The position numbers were made by a program, and so were the translations under genes. The notes below the pieces were generated by a model. The model worked only from the letters and a program-made list of their open reading frames with translations, was not told the DNA's origin and did not search any database. DNA of 64,000 nucleotides from Lelliottia wanjuensis. GTDB taxonomy: Bacteria; Pseudomonadota; Gammaproteobacteria; Enterobacterales; Enterobacteriaceae. The stretch spans positions 1-64,000 of the forward strand of contig NZ_JASSOT010000049.1 of assembly GCF_030238365.1 (NCBI RefSeq), read 5' to 3'. Of this stretch, positions 39,947 through 48,845 are shown in pieces (within the stretch, counting starts at the first letter, position 1; the number at the start of each line of letters is the position of its first letter).

Positions 39947-40243
39947 TTAGCCACCAATCTGATCGGTGTAACCGTCAACGAAAGTGGTGATGTCGTCTTT
40001 GCCATACAGGAAGCCGCCCACGCCACCGACAACGGTGCCGACCACGCTACCGACCACCGCGCCAACGCCCTGAGCGATCACGCCAAAGCCCAGACCATCG
40101 GATTTGGTGTTGATGCCACCTAATGCCAGACCGGTACAAAAACCTGCACCCGCGCCATATACAGCACCTTCAATCGCATCGCCAAGAGAAGATGCCCACG
40201 CACCGTTTACCATTTCGACTTCAGCTTGATTCAATTCACGCAT
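39947..40243 (-). CDS. Double-glycine-type leader peptide with two glycine zippers, microcin-like
   Basis: A 98-residue precursor. Residues 1-15 (MRELNQAEVEMVNGA) form a double-glycine-class leader: Gly14-Ala15 at -2/-1, hydrophobic Val12, Val9 and Leu4 at -4, -7 and -12, and Glu8 at -8, like leaders of microcins V, L and E492. The predicted 83-residue mature peptide has glycines every fourth position at 26-42 and again at 61-81, giving two glycine-zipper helices, one cysteine (Cys36) and an acidic C-terminal tail. It lacks the serine-rich C-terminus of siderophore microcins, so it would be class IIa-like. A dedicated CvaA/CvaB-type exporter is encoded just upstream on the same strand. Toxic activity is inferred, not shown; no immunity gene is recognised. 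Confidence 0.8.
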   Translation of the reverse strand: MRELNQAEVEMVNGAWASSLGDAIEGAVYGAGAGFCTGLALGGINTKSDGLGFGVIAQGVGAVVGSVVGTVVGGVGGFLYGKDDITTFVDGYTDQIGG

Positions 40244-40281
40244 TTTTTTAATGTCCTTATAATATCCATTGCCAGTAAATA

Positions 40282-40309
40282 CCTGTCATTCGTCTATTTG
40301 AATGACAGG
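40282..40309 (-). promoter_or_regulatory. Hairpin/operator in the leader of the microcin-like gene
   Basis: CCTGTCATTC and GAATGACAGG are perfect ten-base arms around eight bases, 39 bases before the peptide start. No T-tract follows on the minus strand, so it is likely an operator or an RNA control element. The 174-base gap to the outer membrane protein gene is AT-rich and has no other gene. Confidence 0.5.
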
Positions 40310-40417
40310 AACAATTATCGCTAAATCAAATATATTGTATAGGCAAATTCACAGGTATTTATTATTCCGGGGGGCATGACTGAATATTTCATTGTCTTTA
40401 ATTTAGTGCGTAAGTTA

Positions 40418-41959
40418 TCAATATAAAGTTAATTTACCCACAGCCGATAAAAGCGAAAGTCGCTGGAGATACCAGGCGATTCGAATATTCGCTTCGTCGA
40501 TTTCGGTCGTCGATAATTGCTGCTGGGTATTCAGAAGTTCAATAATCGATCCCACGCCGGTTAAATAACGCCCGTTGGCAATATCATAAGCCCTGCGCGC
40601 CGTTTTCAGGCGCTGGGAAATCAACCGCAGGTTGTGGTTAGTGGTATTCAGTTTCTGCCAGGCGTTCCAGGTTTTCAGCCCGACATCATTCACAACATGC
40701 TGATAATCCTCTTGGGATAACGCCTGCTGAACGTGGGCGTCCTGCAGCTGGTTATAGCGGCGAAAACCCGAGAACAGCGGAACCGAGACGTTCAGGCCGA
40801 CAAACATCGAGTCGGTTCGGTTGAGCGGCTCGTATCGGTTCTGGTCCAGAGACGACACTTCCCGGTTAACCCCGGCCTGTAGCGAGATGGACGGCAGAAA
40901 ATCCCGCTGCGCCTGATTCAGCTGTTCGTCCGCGGCTTCGATGTTTTTCCTGGCGGCGAGGATCATCGGGTGCTGTTTTACCGCTTCGTCCAGCAGCGGC
41001 TTCAGGGCCATCATCTGCGTGTCCGACGGCACCTCGAGGTTATCTTCCGGATGGATCTGGCTGTCGACGGGGAAGTTTAACGCGCTGGCGAGCTGACCAA
41101 TGGACTGCTGGTAATCCCCCTCACTCTGCACCCGGTCCTGGGTGGCAGAGAGCAACACGTTTTCCGCCTGCAGCGCATCCGCCAGCACGCCCACGCCGGA
41201 GCGGTATTTGTTCTGCGTGGTGTCCCAGGTTTTGCGCGCAATCATCTCGTTCTGCTTCGCGGCAGAGAGGATGGTGCGCTTCGCCAGTACCTGGTAATAA
41301 GTCTGCGCAAAAGAGATGACAAAATCCTGCAGGCCCGACAGCGCCTGGTAGCGATTGCTCAGCCACAGATCCTGCTTTTGGCTAATCAGCGCTTCGCGTT
41401 TGCCGAAATCAAACAGCAGCCAGTTCAGCTCCACCCCGGAGTTCATCGTCCGGTCGGTCTGCTTTTGGCTGCCCGAATGCTGGAAAGCGTAGCTGTCGCT
41501 TTCGCTGGCGGAGCTGAAAATGGCGTTGATGTCCGGCATCCAGCTCGCCTGGCTCATTTTGTAATCATACAGATAGTGGCGCATGTTCAGCGCCAGGCTG
41601 CGCATGCCAGGGTCCTGACACAGGGCCAGCGTCAGGGCCTGGGCAAAATGCTTCACGCTGGTTGTCGAGGTGATATTGCAGGCCTCTTCGATATCATTCT
41701 CCTCGTTCAGCAGCCACTCCGGGGCTTTGACGGGAGAGGGCATGGCGATCTCTTTGGCGACCGGCGCTGCGCGATCGGTGCTTTCCAGCTGGAGCTTATC
41801 CAGCAGCGCCAGGGTTTCCGGCGAGGTGGTCTGGGCATTCGGCGCGGTGGGGCTTTGCTCGCCGCTGTCCAGAAGCTGCTGCAGGTTATCCTCTGCGATG
41901 GCGAACGCGCTGATGACGCCAGCCAGCATCAGCGCCACGAGTGAAAACAGGCGCATCAT
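40418..41959 (-). CDS. TolC-family outer membrane protein of the peptide exporter
   Basis: A 513-residue outer membrane efflux protein. After a signal peptide (ending near VISAFAIA) there is an unusual N-terminal stretch of roughly 90 residues, rich in Ser/Thr/Pro and with two cysteines around the junction, before the TolC repeats (SLALNMRHYLYDYKMSQASWMPDI and, later, the second repeat with QAQRDFLPSISLQAG). It should form the outer duct for the neighbouring CvaA/CvaB-like pair. Microcin V in E. coli uses the housekeeping TolC, so a dedicated partner is notable. Its start overlaps the ABC transporter gene by four bases (ATGA). Confidence 0.9.
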   Translation of the reverse strand: MMRLFSLVALMLAGVISAFAIAEDNLQQLLDSGEQSPTAPNAQTTSPETLALLDKLQLESTDRAAPVAKEIAMPSPVKAPEWLLNEENDIEEACNITSTTSVKHFAQALTLALCQDPGMRSLALNMRHYLYDYKMSQASWMPDINAIFSSASESDSYAFQHSGSQKQTDRTMNSGVELNWLLFDFGKREALISQKQDLWLSNRYQALSGLQDFVISFAQTYYQVLAKRTILSAAKQNEMIARKTWDTTQNKYRSGVGVLADALQAENVLLSATQDRVQSEGDYQQSIGQLASALNFPVDSQIHPEDNLEVPSDTQMMALKPLLDEAVKQHPMILAARKNIEAADEQLNQAQRDFLPSISLQAGVNREVSSLDQNRYEPLNRTDSMFVGLNVSVPLFSGFRRYNQLQDAHVQQALSQEDYQHVVNDVGLKTWNAWQKLNTTNHNLRLISQRLKTARRAYDIANGRYLTGVGSIIELLNTQQQLSTTEIDEANIRIAWYLQRLSLLSAVGKLTLY

Positions 41960-44112
41960 GGGCGTTCTCCCTGCGTCGGGTTGAAAATGTCTGCCGGGGT
42001 TTTGTCGCCCGCCACGCGGCCACCCTCCATGACGATGACCCGGTCGGCCATCATCAGCGTCTGCGGTCGGTGCGCAATCATCAGCCGGGTGATGCGCAGC
42101 TGACGCAGGGCGTCGTTGACCTTTTTCTCCAGGAACAGGTCGAGATGGCTGGTCGCTTCATCGAGCAGTAAAAACGCGGGCCTGCGGTATAAGGCGCGAG
42201 CTAAAAACAGGCGCTGTTTTTGCCCGCCGGAAAGCGCGGCCCCCATGTCGCCGACCAGGGTGTTGTACTTCATCGGCATCGCCATGATGTCATGATGAAT
42301 GGCCGCCATTTCCGCGCACTGGACGGCAAAGGCCATGTCGTCATTGGCATCGCCAAAGGTGATGTTGTCGATGATGGTGCCCGCAAACAGAACGTCGTCC
42401 TGCAGCACCGCGGCGCTGATACTGCGCAGGGATTCCACGCCAAACTTGGGCAGCGGCACGCCGTCGATCAGGATCTCGCCCTGCGTAGGCTGAAGGCAGC
42501 CGAGGGCAAGCTGTCCGAGCGTGGTTTTCCCGCAGCCCGATGTGCCCATGATCGCCACGCACTCTCCGGCGGCCACCGTGAATGAGACCTCATCCAGCAC
42601 CAGCGGCTCCTGCGGGGCGTACTGGAAGGAGAGGGCGCTAAAGGTCAGCGCCGGGGCGCTGCGATCCACCGGCAGCCCGACGTGGCTGATTTCGCTCTCT
42701 TCCGGGTCGCTGAGCACGATATCCGCCAGCCGCTCTGTCTGAATCGAGAGCATGCGCAGGGCAAAGGCGTTATCGATCAGATTGCGCACGCGCTCGAGAA
42801 ACTGGCCCTTGTAGGAGATAAACGCCATCAGCAAACCGACGGTGAAGACCTGGTCGATCACCATCGACGCGCCAATTCCCAGCACCAGAAGATTATCGAG
42901 CGAGAAAAGAATGCTGTTCAGCTGCTGATAGTAAATCTGCAGTTTCTGGGTTCTCACGCCCGCGTTGAGCTGATTGACCAGCAGGGTTAACCATTCGTCG
43001 GAACGCAGGGTCGTTTTCTGATACAGCTTGAGCGTTTTGACGCCCCGCAGGGTTTCCAGAAAGTGCGAGTTCTGCTTCGCGGCGTGGATAATCTGCTCCT
43101 GAGACGCATTGCGCAGCGGCCGATACCAGATCAGACGACCCAACAGATAGGCACCGATCACCAGCAAAGGGATTAGCGTCAGCATGGGGCTGTAAAGCAG
43201 CATCATCACCAGCGTGATAATACTGAGCAGGCCGTCGAGCACGGCGACCAGAAACGAGGAGGAGAGGGTTCCCTGGATGGCTTCCACCGCGCCAAAACGC
43301 GAGACCAGATCCCCCAGATGCCGCCGCTCGAAAAAGGCGACCGGGAGTCTCAGCAGATGGTGAAACACGCTGCCCTGCCACTGCACGCGGATCGAGGTGG
43401 TGATGTAGATCATCACCCACGCGCGGATCATCGACATCACCTGTTTGATCAGCAGCGTCAGGGCGTATCCCAGCATCAGAACCAGCAGCAGATGGCGATC
43501 GCTCGAGACGATCGCATCATCAATCGTCCACTGGGAAAAGAGCGGCAGCAGCAGGGTAATAAACTCAATGGCAAGCCCCAGCGCGATGACGTAAGCCGCG
43601 CTGGATTTCAGCCCGACGATGCGGCCAATCAGCTGACCAAACTTCACTTTCAGCGGCGGCGCGGTATGGGTGAAATCTTTGTCCGGCCACAGCTCCAGCG
43701 CCACGCCGGTAAATGAGGCCGACACGTCCGCCAGCGAGACCACGCGCGGGCCGATAGCCGGATCGTGGATCACGCAGTGTTTGCTTCCCACCTCTTTCAG
43801 GACGACAAAATGCACCATGTCCCAGTGCAATACGCAGGGCAGCCGGAGCTGGCTCAGCTCGGCCATATCCAGGCGCAGCGAGCGGCTGGCAAGCTGATGG
43901 TCGCGCGCCACATTCACCAGCTGATTGAGCGTTAACCCTTTTTGCGAGACGCCATGCTCGCGGCGCATCTGGCGCAGATCCAGCACGTTGTTATGCCACG
44001 CCGACACCATGCACAGGCACGCGAGGCCACATTCTGCGGCCTCGGTTTGGAGCACCATGGGCAGTGCTTTGCTGCGAAAGCCAAAGTTGATGGCCTGTAA
44101 TTTACTGAGCAT
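41956..44112 (-). CDS. Peptidase-containing ABC transporter, CvaB-like
   Basis: A 718-residue bacteriocin-type exporter. An N-terminal C39 peptidase domain (about 15-140) has catalytic Cys28 in TEAAECGLACL, His101 in HWDMVHFVVL and Asp117 in IHDPA, with Gln22 for the oxyanion hole; it would cleave after Gly-Ala of the leader. Six transmembrane helices follow (about 165-440), then an ABC ATPase with Walker A GTSGCGKT, signature LSGGQKQR and Walker B LLLDEAT. Similarity to CvaB of microcin V runs throughout, including FTGVALELWP. It overlaps the adaptor gene by 11 bases and the outer membrane protein gene by four, indicating one message. Confidence 0.95.
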   Translation of the reverse strand: MLSKLQAINFGFRSKALPMVLQTEAAECGLACLCMVSAWHNNVLDLRQMRREHGVSQKGLTLNQLVNVARDHQLASRSLRLDMAELSQLRLPCVLHWDMVHFVVLKEVGSKHCVIHDPAIGPRVVSLADVSASFTGVALELWPDKDFTHTAPPLKVKFGQLIGRIVGLKSSAAYVIALGLAIEFITLLLPLFSQWTIDDAIVSSDRHLLLVLMLGYALTLLIKQVMSMIRAWVMIYITTSIRVQWQGSVFHHLLRLPVAFFERRHLGDLVSRFGAVEAIQGTLSSSFLVAVLDGLLSIITLVMMLLYSPMLTLIPLLVIGAYLLGRLIWYRPLRNASQEQIIHAAKQNSHFLETLRGVKTLKLYQKTTLRSDEWLTLLVNQLNAGVRTQKLQIYYQQLNSILFSLDNLLVLGIGASMVIDQVFTVGLLMAFISYKGQFLERVRNLIDNAFALRMLSIQTERLADIVLSDPEESEISHVGLPVDRSAPALTFSALSFQYAPQEPLVLDEVSFTVAAGECVAIMGTSGCGKTTLGQLALGCLQPTQGEILIDGVPLPKFGVESLRSISAAVLQDDVLFAGTIIDNITFGDANDDMAFAVQCAEMAAIHHDIMAMPMKYNTLVGDMGAALSGGQKQRLFLARALYRRPAFLLLDEATSHLDLFLEKKVNDALRQLRITRLMIAHRPQTLMMADRVIVMEGGRVAGDKTPADIFNPTQGERP

Positions 44113-45379
44113 TCCCTTTCCCCTGACTCACTAACTCTGACGGTGCCATTTTGAGCAACGGTTCAAATATCCATTCATATAAGCGTCGGTTTTCGCGCAC
44201 CACATCGGCTTCGAGCTGCATGCCGGCCTGCAGCTCCATTTTCTGACCGTAGACATTGACGTAATGCGCGTCCGGCTGGACCACGATGCGATAGAGCGGG
44301 GCGCCCGCCTCTTTGTTTTCAAAGAGATCCATTTCGTTTTGCGTCAGCGCGACTTTTGAGACGCTCACCACCACGCCATGATATTGACCGAATTTCTGCC
44401 ACGGCCAGGCGGGGTAGCGCAGCCAGACGTCGCTGTGCGGGCGAATAAACCCGACGGCGTAGCTCGGCGCGTAGAGATACGCCAGCAGCCGGGAGTCCTG
44501 CGGGATAATGCTTAACAGCGGGGCGTGGCCATCAAAATATTGCCCGGCGGTCGCGGTCAGCGCGGTGACCGTCCCAGGCTTGGTGGCGCGAATAATAATC
44601 TCCCTTTTGGACTCGCTCTCCGTCAGCTCTTGCTCGGTGGAGGCGATCTTGCTGGCGATGTCATTGCGCTGTTTCTGATAGTTGCTCTCCAGCTGGAGCT
44701 GCTCGTTGGTGCGCTGAATTAATTCACGGCGGCTATTAATCAGCGCGCTGCGGCTGGTCTCAAGCGCGCCGTTCTGGCGCAGGCTCTCCTCTTTGACGCG
44801 CTGAAATTGCTCCAGCGAAACATACTCTTTCCCCCACAGCTCCTGATATTGCGCGACCCGTTTATTGAGGAGCTGCGAAAGCATCAGCTGATTATTGCTC
44901 TCTTGCTCCTGGAGTTTGACCTGCTCGGTCAACTGCTGGATCTGGCGTTCGGAGGCCGTTTTATCGGTGATCCAGCTGCCCTCCACTTCACGCAGGGTGT
45001 TATTGAACAGTTTCAGCCGGGTGCGGATTTGCTCGCTGATGGTCTCCTGGGTGGCATCTTTTCCCTCAAGGGAGCGGTCGCTTGAAAGGACGAAAAGAGG
45101 CTCCCCCAGCGTGACTTTGTCCCCTTCTTTAACGAAGACGTTTTTGACGGACCCCGCCTGCGGGCTATAGATGCGGATGATCCCTTTATCCGGCATTAAT
45201 ACTCCGGAAACCTGCTGCTTTCGGGTATACGAAAAAAAGTAGATAAATAAAATCAGCACAAAGACAATGCCCAGCGCAATATACGCGCTCAGGCGTAACG
45301 ATGGCGGAGAGGCAATAATCACCTCTCCCAGCCAGTGACGTCTTCTGGATTCAGTCACTTCCTGGCGAAATAATCCCAT
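44102..45379 (-). CDS. HlyD-family membrane fusion protein, CvaA-like
   Basis: A 425-residue periplasmic adaptor with one N-terminal transmembrane helix (about 31-53), a lipoyl/barrel-sandwich region (IYSPQAGSVKNVFVKEGDKV), a long coiled coil (about 110-270) and a barrel domain (YPAWPWQKFGQYHGVV). It closely follows CvaA in layout, from MGLFRQEVTESRRRHWLGE onward. It links the CvaB-like pump to the outer membrane protein. The ATG at 45379 has AAGGAACT before it; a TTG at 45433 would extend it to the end of the regulator gene. Confidence 0.93.
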   Translation of the reverse strand: MGLFRQEVTESRRRHWLGEVIIASPPSLRLSAYIALGIVFVLILFIYFFSYTRKQQVSGVLMPDKGIIRIYSPQAGSVKNVFVKEGDKVTLGEPLFVLSSDRSLEGKDATQETISEQIRTRLKLFNNTLREVEGSWITDKTASERQIQQLTEQVKLQEQESNNQLMLSQLLNKRVAQYQELWGKEYVSLEQFQRVKEESLRQNGALETSRSALINSRRELIQRTNEQLQLESNYQKQRNDIASKIASTEQELTESESKREIIIRATKPGTVTALTATAGQYFDGHAPLLSIIPQDSRLLAYLYAPSYAVGFIRPHSDVWLRYPAWPWQKFGQYHGVVVSVSKVALTQNEMDLFENKEAGAPLYRIVVQPDAHYVNVYGQKMELQAGMQLEADVVRENRRLYEWIFEPLLKMAPSELVSQGKGNAQ

Positions 45380-45433
45380 AGTTCCTTCTTTATAAAACAG
45401 TGAATCCGTAGGTTGATTCTCAATCCGCTGCAA

Positions 45434-46048
45434 TTACGCAGCAGGTTTGCTTAATTTGTCCGTACTGGAGACGGCGGAGAGTTTATCCACTTTGAGTTTG
45501 TACATAATGTTATAGCGATGAACGCACACGGTTTTGTAACTCACACCCAGAAAGTCAGCGATAGACTTATTGGAAACGCCCTGCGAAACAAAATGCAGAA
45601 CTTCTCTTTCCCGCTGGGTCAGAAGTGAAAGCTGTGAATTCAGATTGACGTCTTTAAGCGGAGATTTTGGCAGACACTGGAATCCTTTCATCACCGCCGT
45701 AATGATCAGCACGATAATATCCATATCGAAAGTGCAATCAATCATGCCGTCCGCGTGGCTGCTGATGATTTGTCGCAGGCTATAATCCACTTCGCCATTC
45801 ACTAAAATAATCGCTTTCAAATGGGTACGAGAATGTAAATCTTTCCTGAAGGTCGTATCAAACAGCAACGACGAATCAAATATAATCGTCTCGCATGCGT
45901 TGTCATGAAGAATGTCGGCGACGTTCTCTTTTGGCAACGGCATACAAATGGCTTCGTAGTCAAAATTTTTCGACAAAATCTCCTTAATAGTGAAGGTAAT
46001 AAAATTATTCGACGAGTACACAAAGATCTTCTTTTTAGACAGTTCCAT
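45434..46048 (-). CDS. LuxR-type (FixJ/NarL-class) transcriptional regulator
   Basis: A 204-residue regulator with a C-terminal LuxR HTH (about 140-195, LTQREREVLHFVSQGVSNKSIADFLGVSYKTVCVHRYNI). The N-terminal half has the size of a receiver domain but lacks an obvious phosphorylation pocket (IIFDSSLLFD in place of a typical DxxMP). It sits 35 bases after the adhesin exporter outer membrane gene and just before the peptide exporter, on the same strand, so it may control one or both. Target and signal are unknown. Confidence 0.88.
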   Translation of the reverse strand: MELSKKKIFVYSSNNFITFTIKEILSKNFDYEAICMPLPKENVADILHDNACETIIFDSSLLFDTTFRKDLHSRTHLKAIILVNGEVDYSLRQIISSHADGMIDCTFDMDIIVLIITAVMKGFQCLPKSPLKDVNLNSQLSLLTQREREVLHFVSQGVSNKSIADFLGVSYKTVCVHRYNIMYKLKVDKLSAVSSTDKLSKPAA

Positions 46049-46083
46049 TATCCATTCTCGCTATAAAAATATGGTGAATTACA

Positions 46084-47595
46084 TTAGGGGGACAACATAG
46101 CTAAAGGATCTTCTATATCTTTTATCGCGCCGGAGGCGGCGGATTGATTTTTTACCGCACTGACGGGCGGAGTCGTGGGAACAGAAAGTCCGCTGCTTTC
46201 CATTGCAGCGGAGGTATTAACCTTATCTGTTACCGCAGGTAAAGAAGGCGGGGCGCTATCCACGATGTTTTGCGGAATCGTCGAGTCTGTCTCTTGATTG
46301 TCAACGATATCAGGCTGATCGTTCAGCGCAGACTCAATATCCTGATCTTTGTCTATTGCCACATGAATGCCAAAGGCCTGGTTTATTTTCCCAAGCTTTG
46401 CGACCGCCCTGAGCATCGTGATCTGGTAACTCGCCATGCTGTTTATCTGGCTGTCGATGGTCTGGTAATACTCCTGAGCGGCATTTAACAGATCCAGAAC
46501 CGAGCGGCGGTTAACGCGATATTGATCGTTATACAGAGACATCACCTGTTTCGACTGGGTTTCACGCACCTTGTAGATAGCCGCTTCTTGTTTATAGCCC
46601 AACGCCTGCTGAAAACTTTCTGACACGTTGGTGGCGTTATCTTCCATCGATTTCTGCACGTTCCAGCGCGCAGATTCCACCTGTTTTGCCGCGTTCTCCG
46701 CCTGGAAGAAGGTATTCCCGCCGTCGAACACATTGCTGGTGACGTTGAACATCACCTGAGTATCATTCGCGCCATAAATGGATGTTTTGCCCTGCGACAG
46801 GGAGACCGAGAGCTGAGGCAGCCAGCTTTTGCGCACGTACTGATACTGCGAGCTGACAGCCGCCTGCTCCATCTGCAGCGCCCGGATCTGCGGTGAAACC
46901 CTGATCAGCTCCCGCAGGTCTTTGCTGATTTCCCGATCGAGAAAGGTCAGGTCCGTGTCTTCCAGCACGCCGGACGGCGCGCCGACCAGAATCTGGTACT
47001 CGTTTTCCGCTGCCTGCAGCTGAGCCTGAATGCTCTCGGCGCTCGCCTCCAGGCCGCGGATCCTCACTTCGACCTGGCGCACGTCGCCCTGGTTATCCAC
47101 GCCGCCTTCGGCGCGCGCCACGGCAAGCTCAAGGATCCTTTTATGCTCGACCATTTCGGCGATATTGTTTTGCAGCAGGTGCTGGCCCTTCAGGATATTG
47201 AAATAACTCTCCGCCACCTTTGAGGAGACGGTTTCAGCATCGTCAATCGCTTTCCAGATTTGCGAGCCTTTGTTGTATTTCGCGTTATCCACCCGGTCGC
47301 CGGTGCGGCCAAAATCGAATAAATTTTGCTGGACCGTCAGCGCATACTGATTATCCCCGGTATCAGATGTTTCTCCCGTCGCCTGTTGCCCCGCGGAGAC
47401 GCTGATATTTGGCAGCCATCCGCTGCGGGCCTGATTGACAGAACTTTCGCTGGCGGAGATCTGGCTTAAGGAATATTGCAAAGAAGGCGAACGGGAAATC
47501 CCTTGCTGCAATGCCTGGACCAGCGATTCGGCAGTAGCCGGTTGCGAGGCAATGCCAGAGAACAGGCCACATAATGATACAATCCATTTTTTCAT
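46084..47595 (-). CDS. TolC-family outer membrane protein of the adhesin exporter
   Basis: A 503-residue outer membrane factor with a signal peptide (ending near SQPATA-ESLVQA) and two TolC repeats (SESSVNQARSGWLPNISVSAG and SQYQYVRKSWLPQLSVSLSQG). The TolC region ends near residue 405 (LGKINQAFGIHVA), after which about 95 residues rich in Asp, Ser, Pro and Thr extend into the periplasm. It forms the outer pore of the LapBCE/BapBCD-type exporter. Its start overlaps the preceding adaptor stop (TAATG). Confidence 0.92.
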   Translation of the reverse strand: MKKWIVSLCGLFSGIASQPATAESLVQALQQGISRSPSLQYSLSQISASESSVNQARSGWLPNISVSAGQQATGETSDTGDNQYALTVQQNLFDFGRTGDRVDNAKYNKGSQIWKAIDDAETVSSKVAESYFNILKGQHLLQNNIAEMVEHKRILELAVARAEGGVDNQGDVRQVEVRIRGLEASAESIQAQLQAAENEYQILVGAPSGVLEDTDLTFLDREISKDLRELIRVSPQIRALQMEQAAVSSQYQYVRKSWLPQLSVSLSQGKTSIYGANDTQVMFNVTSNVFDGGNTFFQAENAAKQVESARWNVQKSMEDNATNVSESFQQALGYKQEAAIYKVRETQSKQVMSLYNDQYRVNRRSVLDLLNAAQEYYQTIDSQINSMASYQITMLRAVAKLGKINQAFGIHVAIDKDQDIESALNDQPDIVDNQETDSTIPQNIVDSAPPSLPAVTDKVNTSAAMESSGLSVPTTPPVSAVKNQSAASGAIKDIEDPLAMLSP

Positions 47596-48845
47596 TAGCG
47601 TTCTCTTAAAGCTTCTTTAGCTTTGTTTAATGGTTTTACCAGATAATCGAAGACGGTTTTTTGTCCCGTCGAAATATCGGCCGTGGCGATCATGCCGGGC
47701 GATATTTCATGGGCCTTTCCGTCTTTGCTAAACAGGGATGACTGCGCAGTGCGAACGTCAATCTGATAATAAAACTGGTCCCGATGGGTTTCGTCGGCCA
47801 GCGTGTCCGGGGAAATACGATCCACGACGGCTTTCATGGTCCCGTAAATCGAGGACTCATAGGCGCTGATTTTCACCACCGCTTTCTGACCCGGATGGAT
47901 AAACGCGATATCGCGCGGGTTTATTTTCACCTCAATCAGTAACTGATCTTCGGACGGCACCACCTCAAGTAATTTCCCGCCCGGCTCCAGCACGCCGCCC
48001 ACGGTGGTGATCTGCACATCTTTCACCACGCCTTTCACCGGCGAATAAATAGTCGTTCCCGATAGCTGGTCGCCGCGCTGTAATAGCTGATAATAAAGCG
48101 AGTCGAGTTCGGTTTTTTGTTTTACCAGCTCGGCTTTGCTTTGTTCATACCAGCTGTTGCGCGTCTCGTTAATTTTATTTACCAGATCGGAAACTTCACG
48201 ACGCAGGCGTAATTCTTCCACCTCTGAAACGGCGCCTTTGGCCACCAGAGGTAATGTCATATTCAGCTCGTTTTGTGCCAGCTGGCGGCTTCTTTCCATG
48301 CCCGTAATGGATTCGAGCAGCGCTTTGTGGCGCATTGTATACAGAGACGACTCGTGGGTAATAATATCTTTGTTGGCCGCCAGAATATCCTCATCAGATA
48401 ATTGGTGAGCGTCTTTTTCGGCGACGTTATATTTCCTGAGGATATCCACATAGTCGGGCGTGACCGCCTGACCGTCAATGCCGGATATTTCGGCCTGTAA
48501 TCGGGCGACCGCCACGGCGAGGGCTTTGACCCGCGAGCCAATTTCATTAAAACCGGCCTGAAAGCGTGTGGAGTCCAGCACGGCGATGCGCTGCCCGGCG
48601 TTGACGTGGTCGCCCTCACGCACCAGCAGGGCGCGGATCACGCCCCCGTCGCGGGACTGAATCACCTGCGAGCGGCTCCAGGTAATCACTTTACCCTGTC
48701 CGGTGGTCACCTCATCGAGCAGCGCGAATTGGCTCCAGATGAGCAGCGCGGTGATGGTCAGCACGATAATGGCAATCACCATGATGCTGCCCTTAATCTG
48801 GGCGTAATAGCTGTCCCTGATCGGGGTCTGAGAAGAGAAGCTCAT
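47595..48845 (-). CDS. HlyD-family membrane fusion protein of the adhesin exporter
   Basis: A 416-residue type I secretion adaptor with one transmembrane helix (about 20-45), a barrel-sandwich segment (WSRSQVIQSRDGGVIRALLVREGDHV), a long coiled coil and the HlyD family C-terminal barrel (YSPVKGVVKDVQI, KINPRDIAFIHPGQ). The ATG at 48845 overlaps the ABC transporter stop (TGATG); a longer opening to 48998 lies inside the transporter gene and is rejected. Confidence 0.93.
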   Translation of the reverse strand: MSFSSQTPIRDSYYAQIKGSIMVIAIIVLTITALLIWSQFALLDEVTTGQGKVITWSRSQVIQSRDGGVIRALLVREGDHVNAGQRIAVLDSTRFQAGFNEIGSRVKALAVAVARLQAEISGIDGQAVTPDYVDILRKYNVAEKDAHQLSDEDILAANKDIITHESSLYTMRHKALLESITGMERSRQLAQNELNMTLPLVAKGAVSEVEELRLRREVSDLVNKINETRNSWYEQSKAELVKQKTELDSLYYQLLQRGDQLSGTTIYSPVKGVVKDVQITTVGGVLEPGGKLLEVVPSEDQLLIEVKINPRDIAFIHPGQKAVVKISAYESSIYGTMKAVVDRISPDTLADETHRDQFYYQIDVRTAQSSLFSKDGKAHEISPGMIATADISTGQKTVFDYLVKPLNKAKEALRER

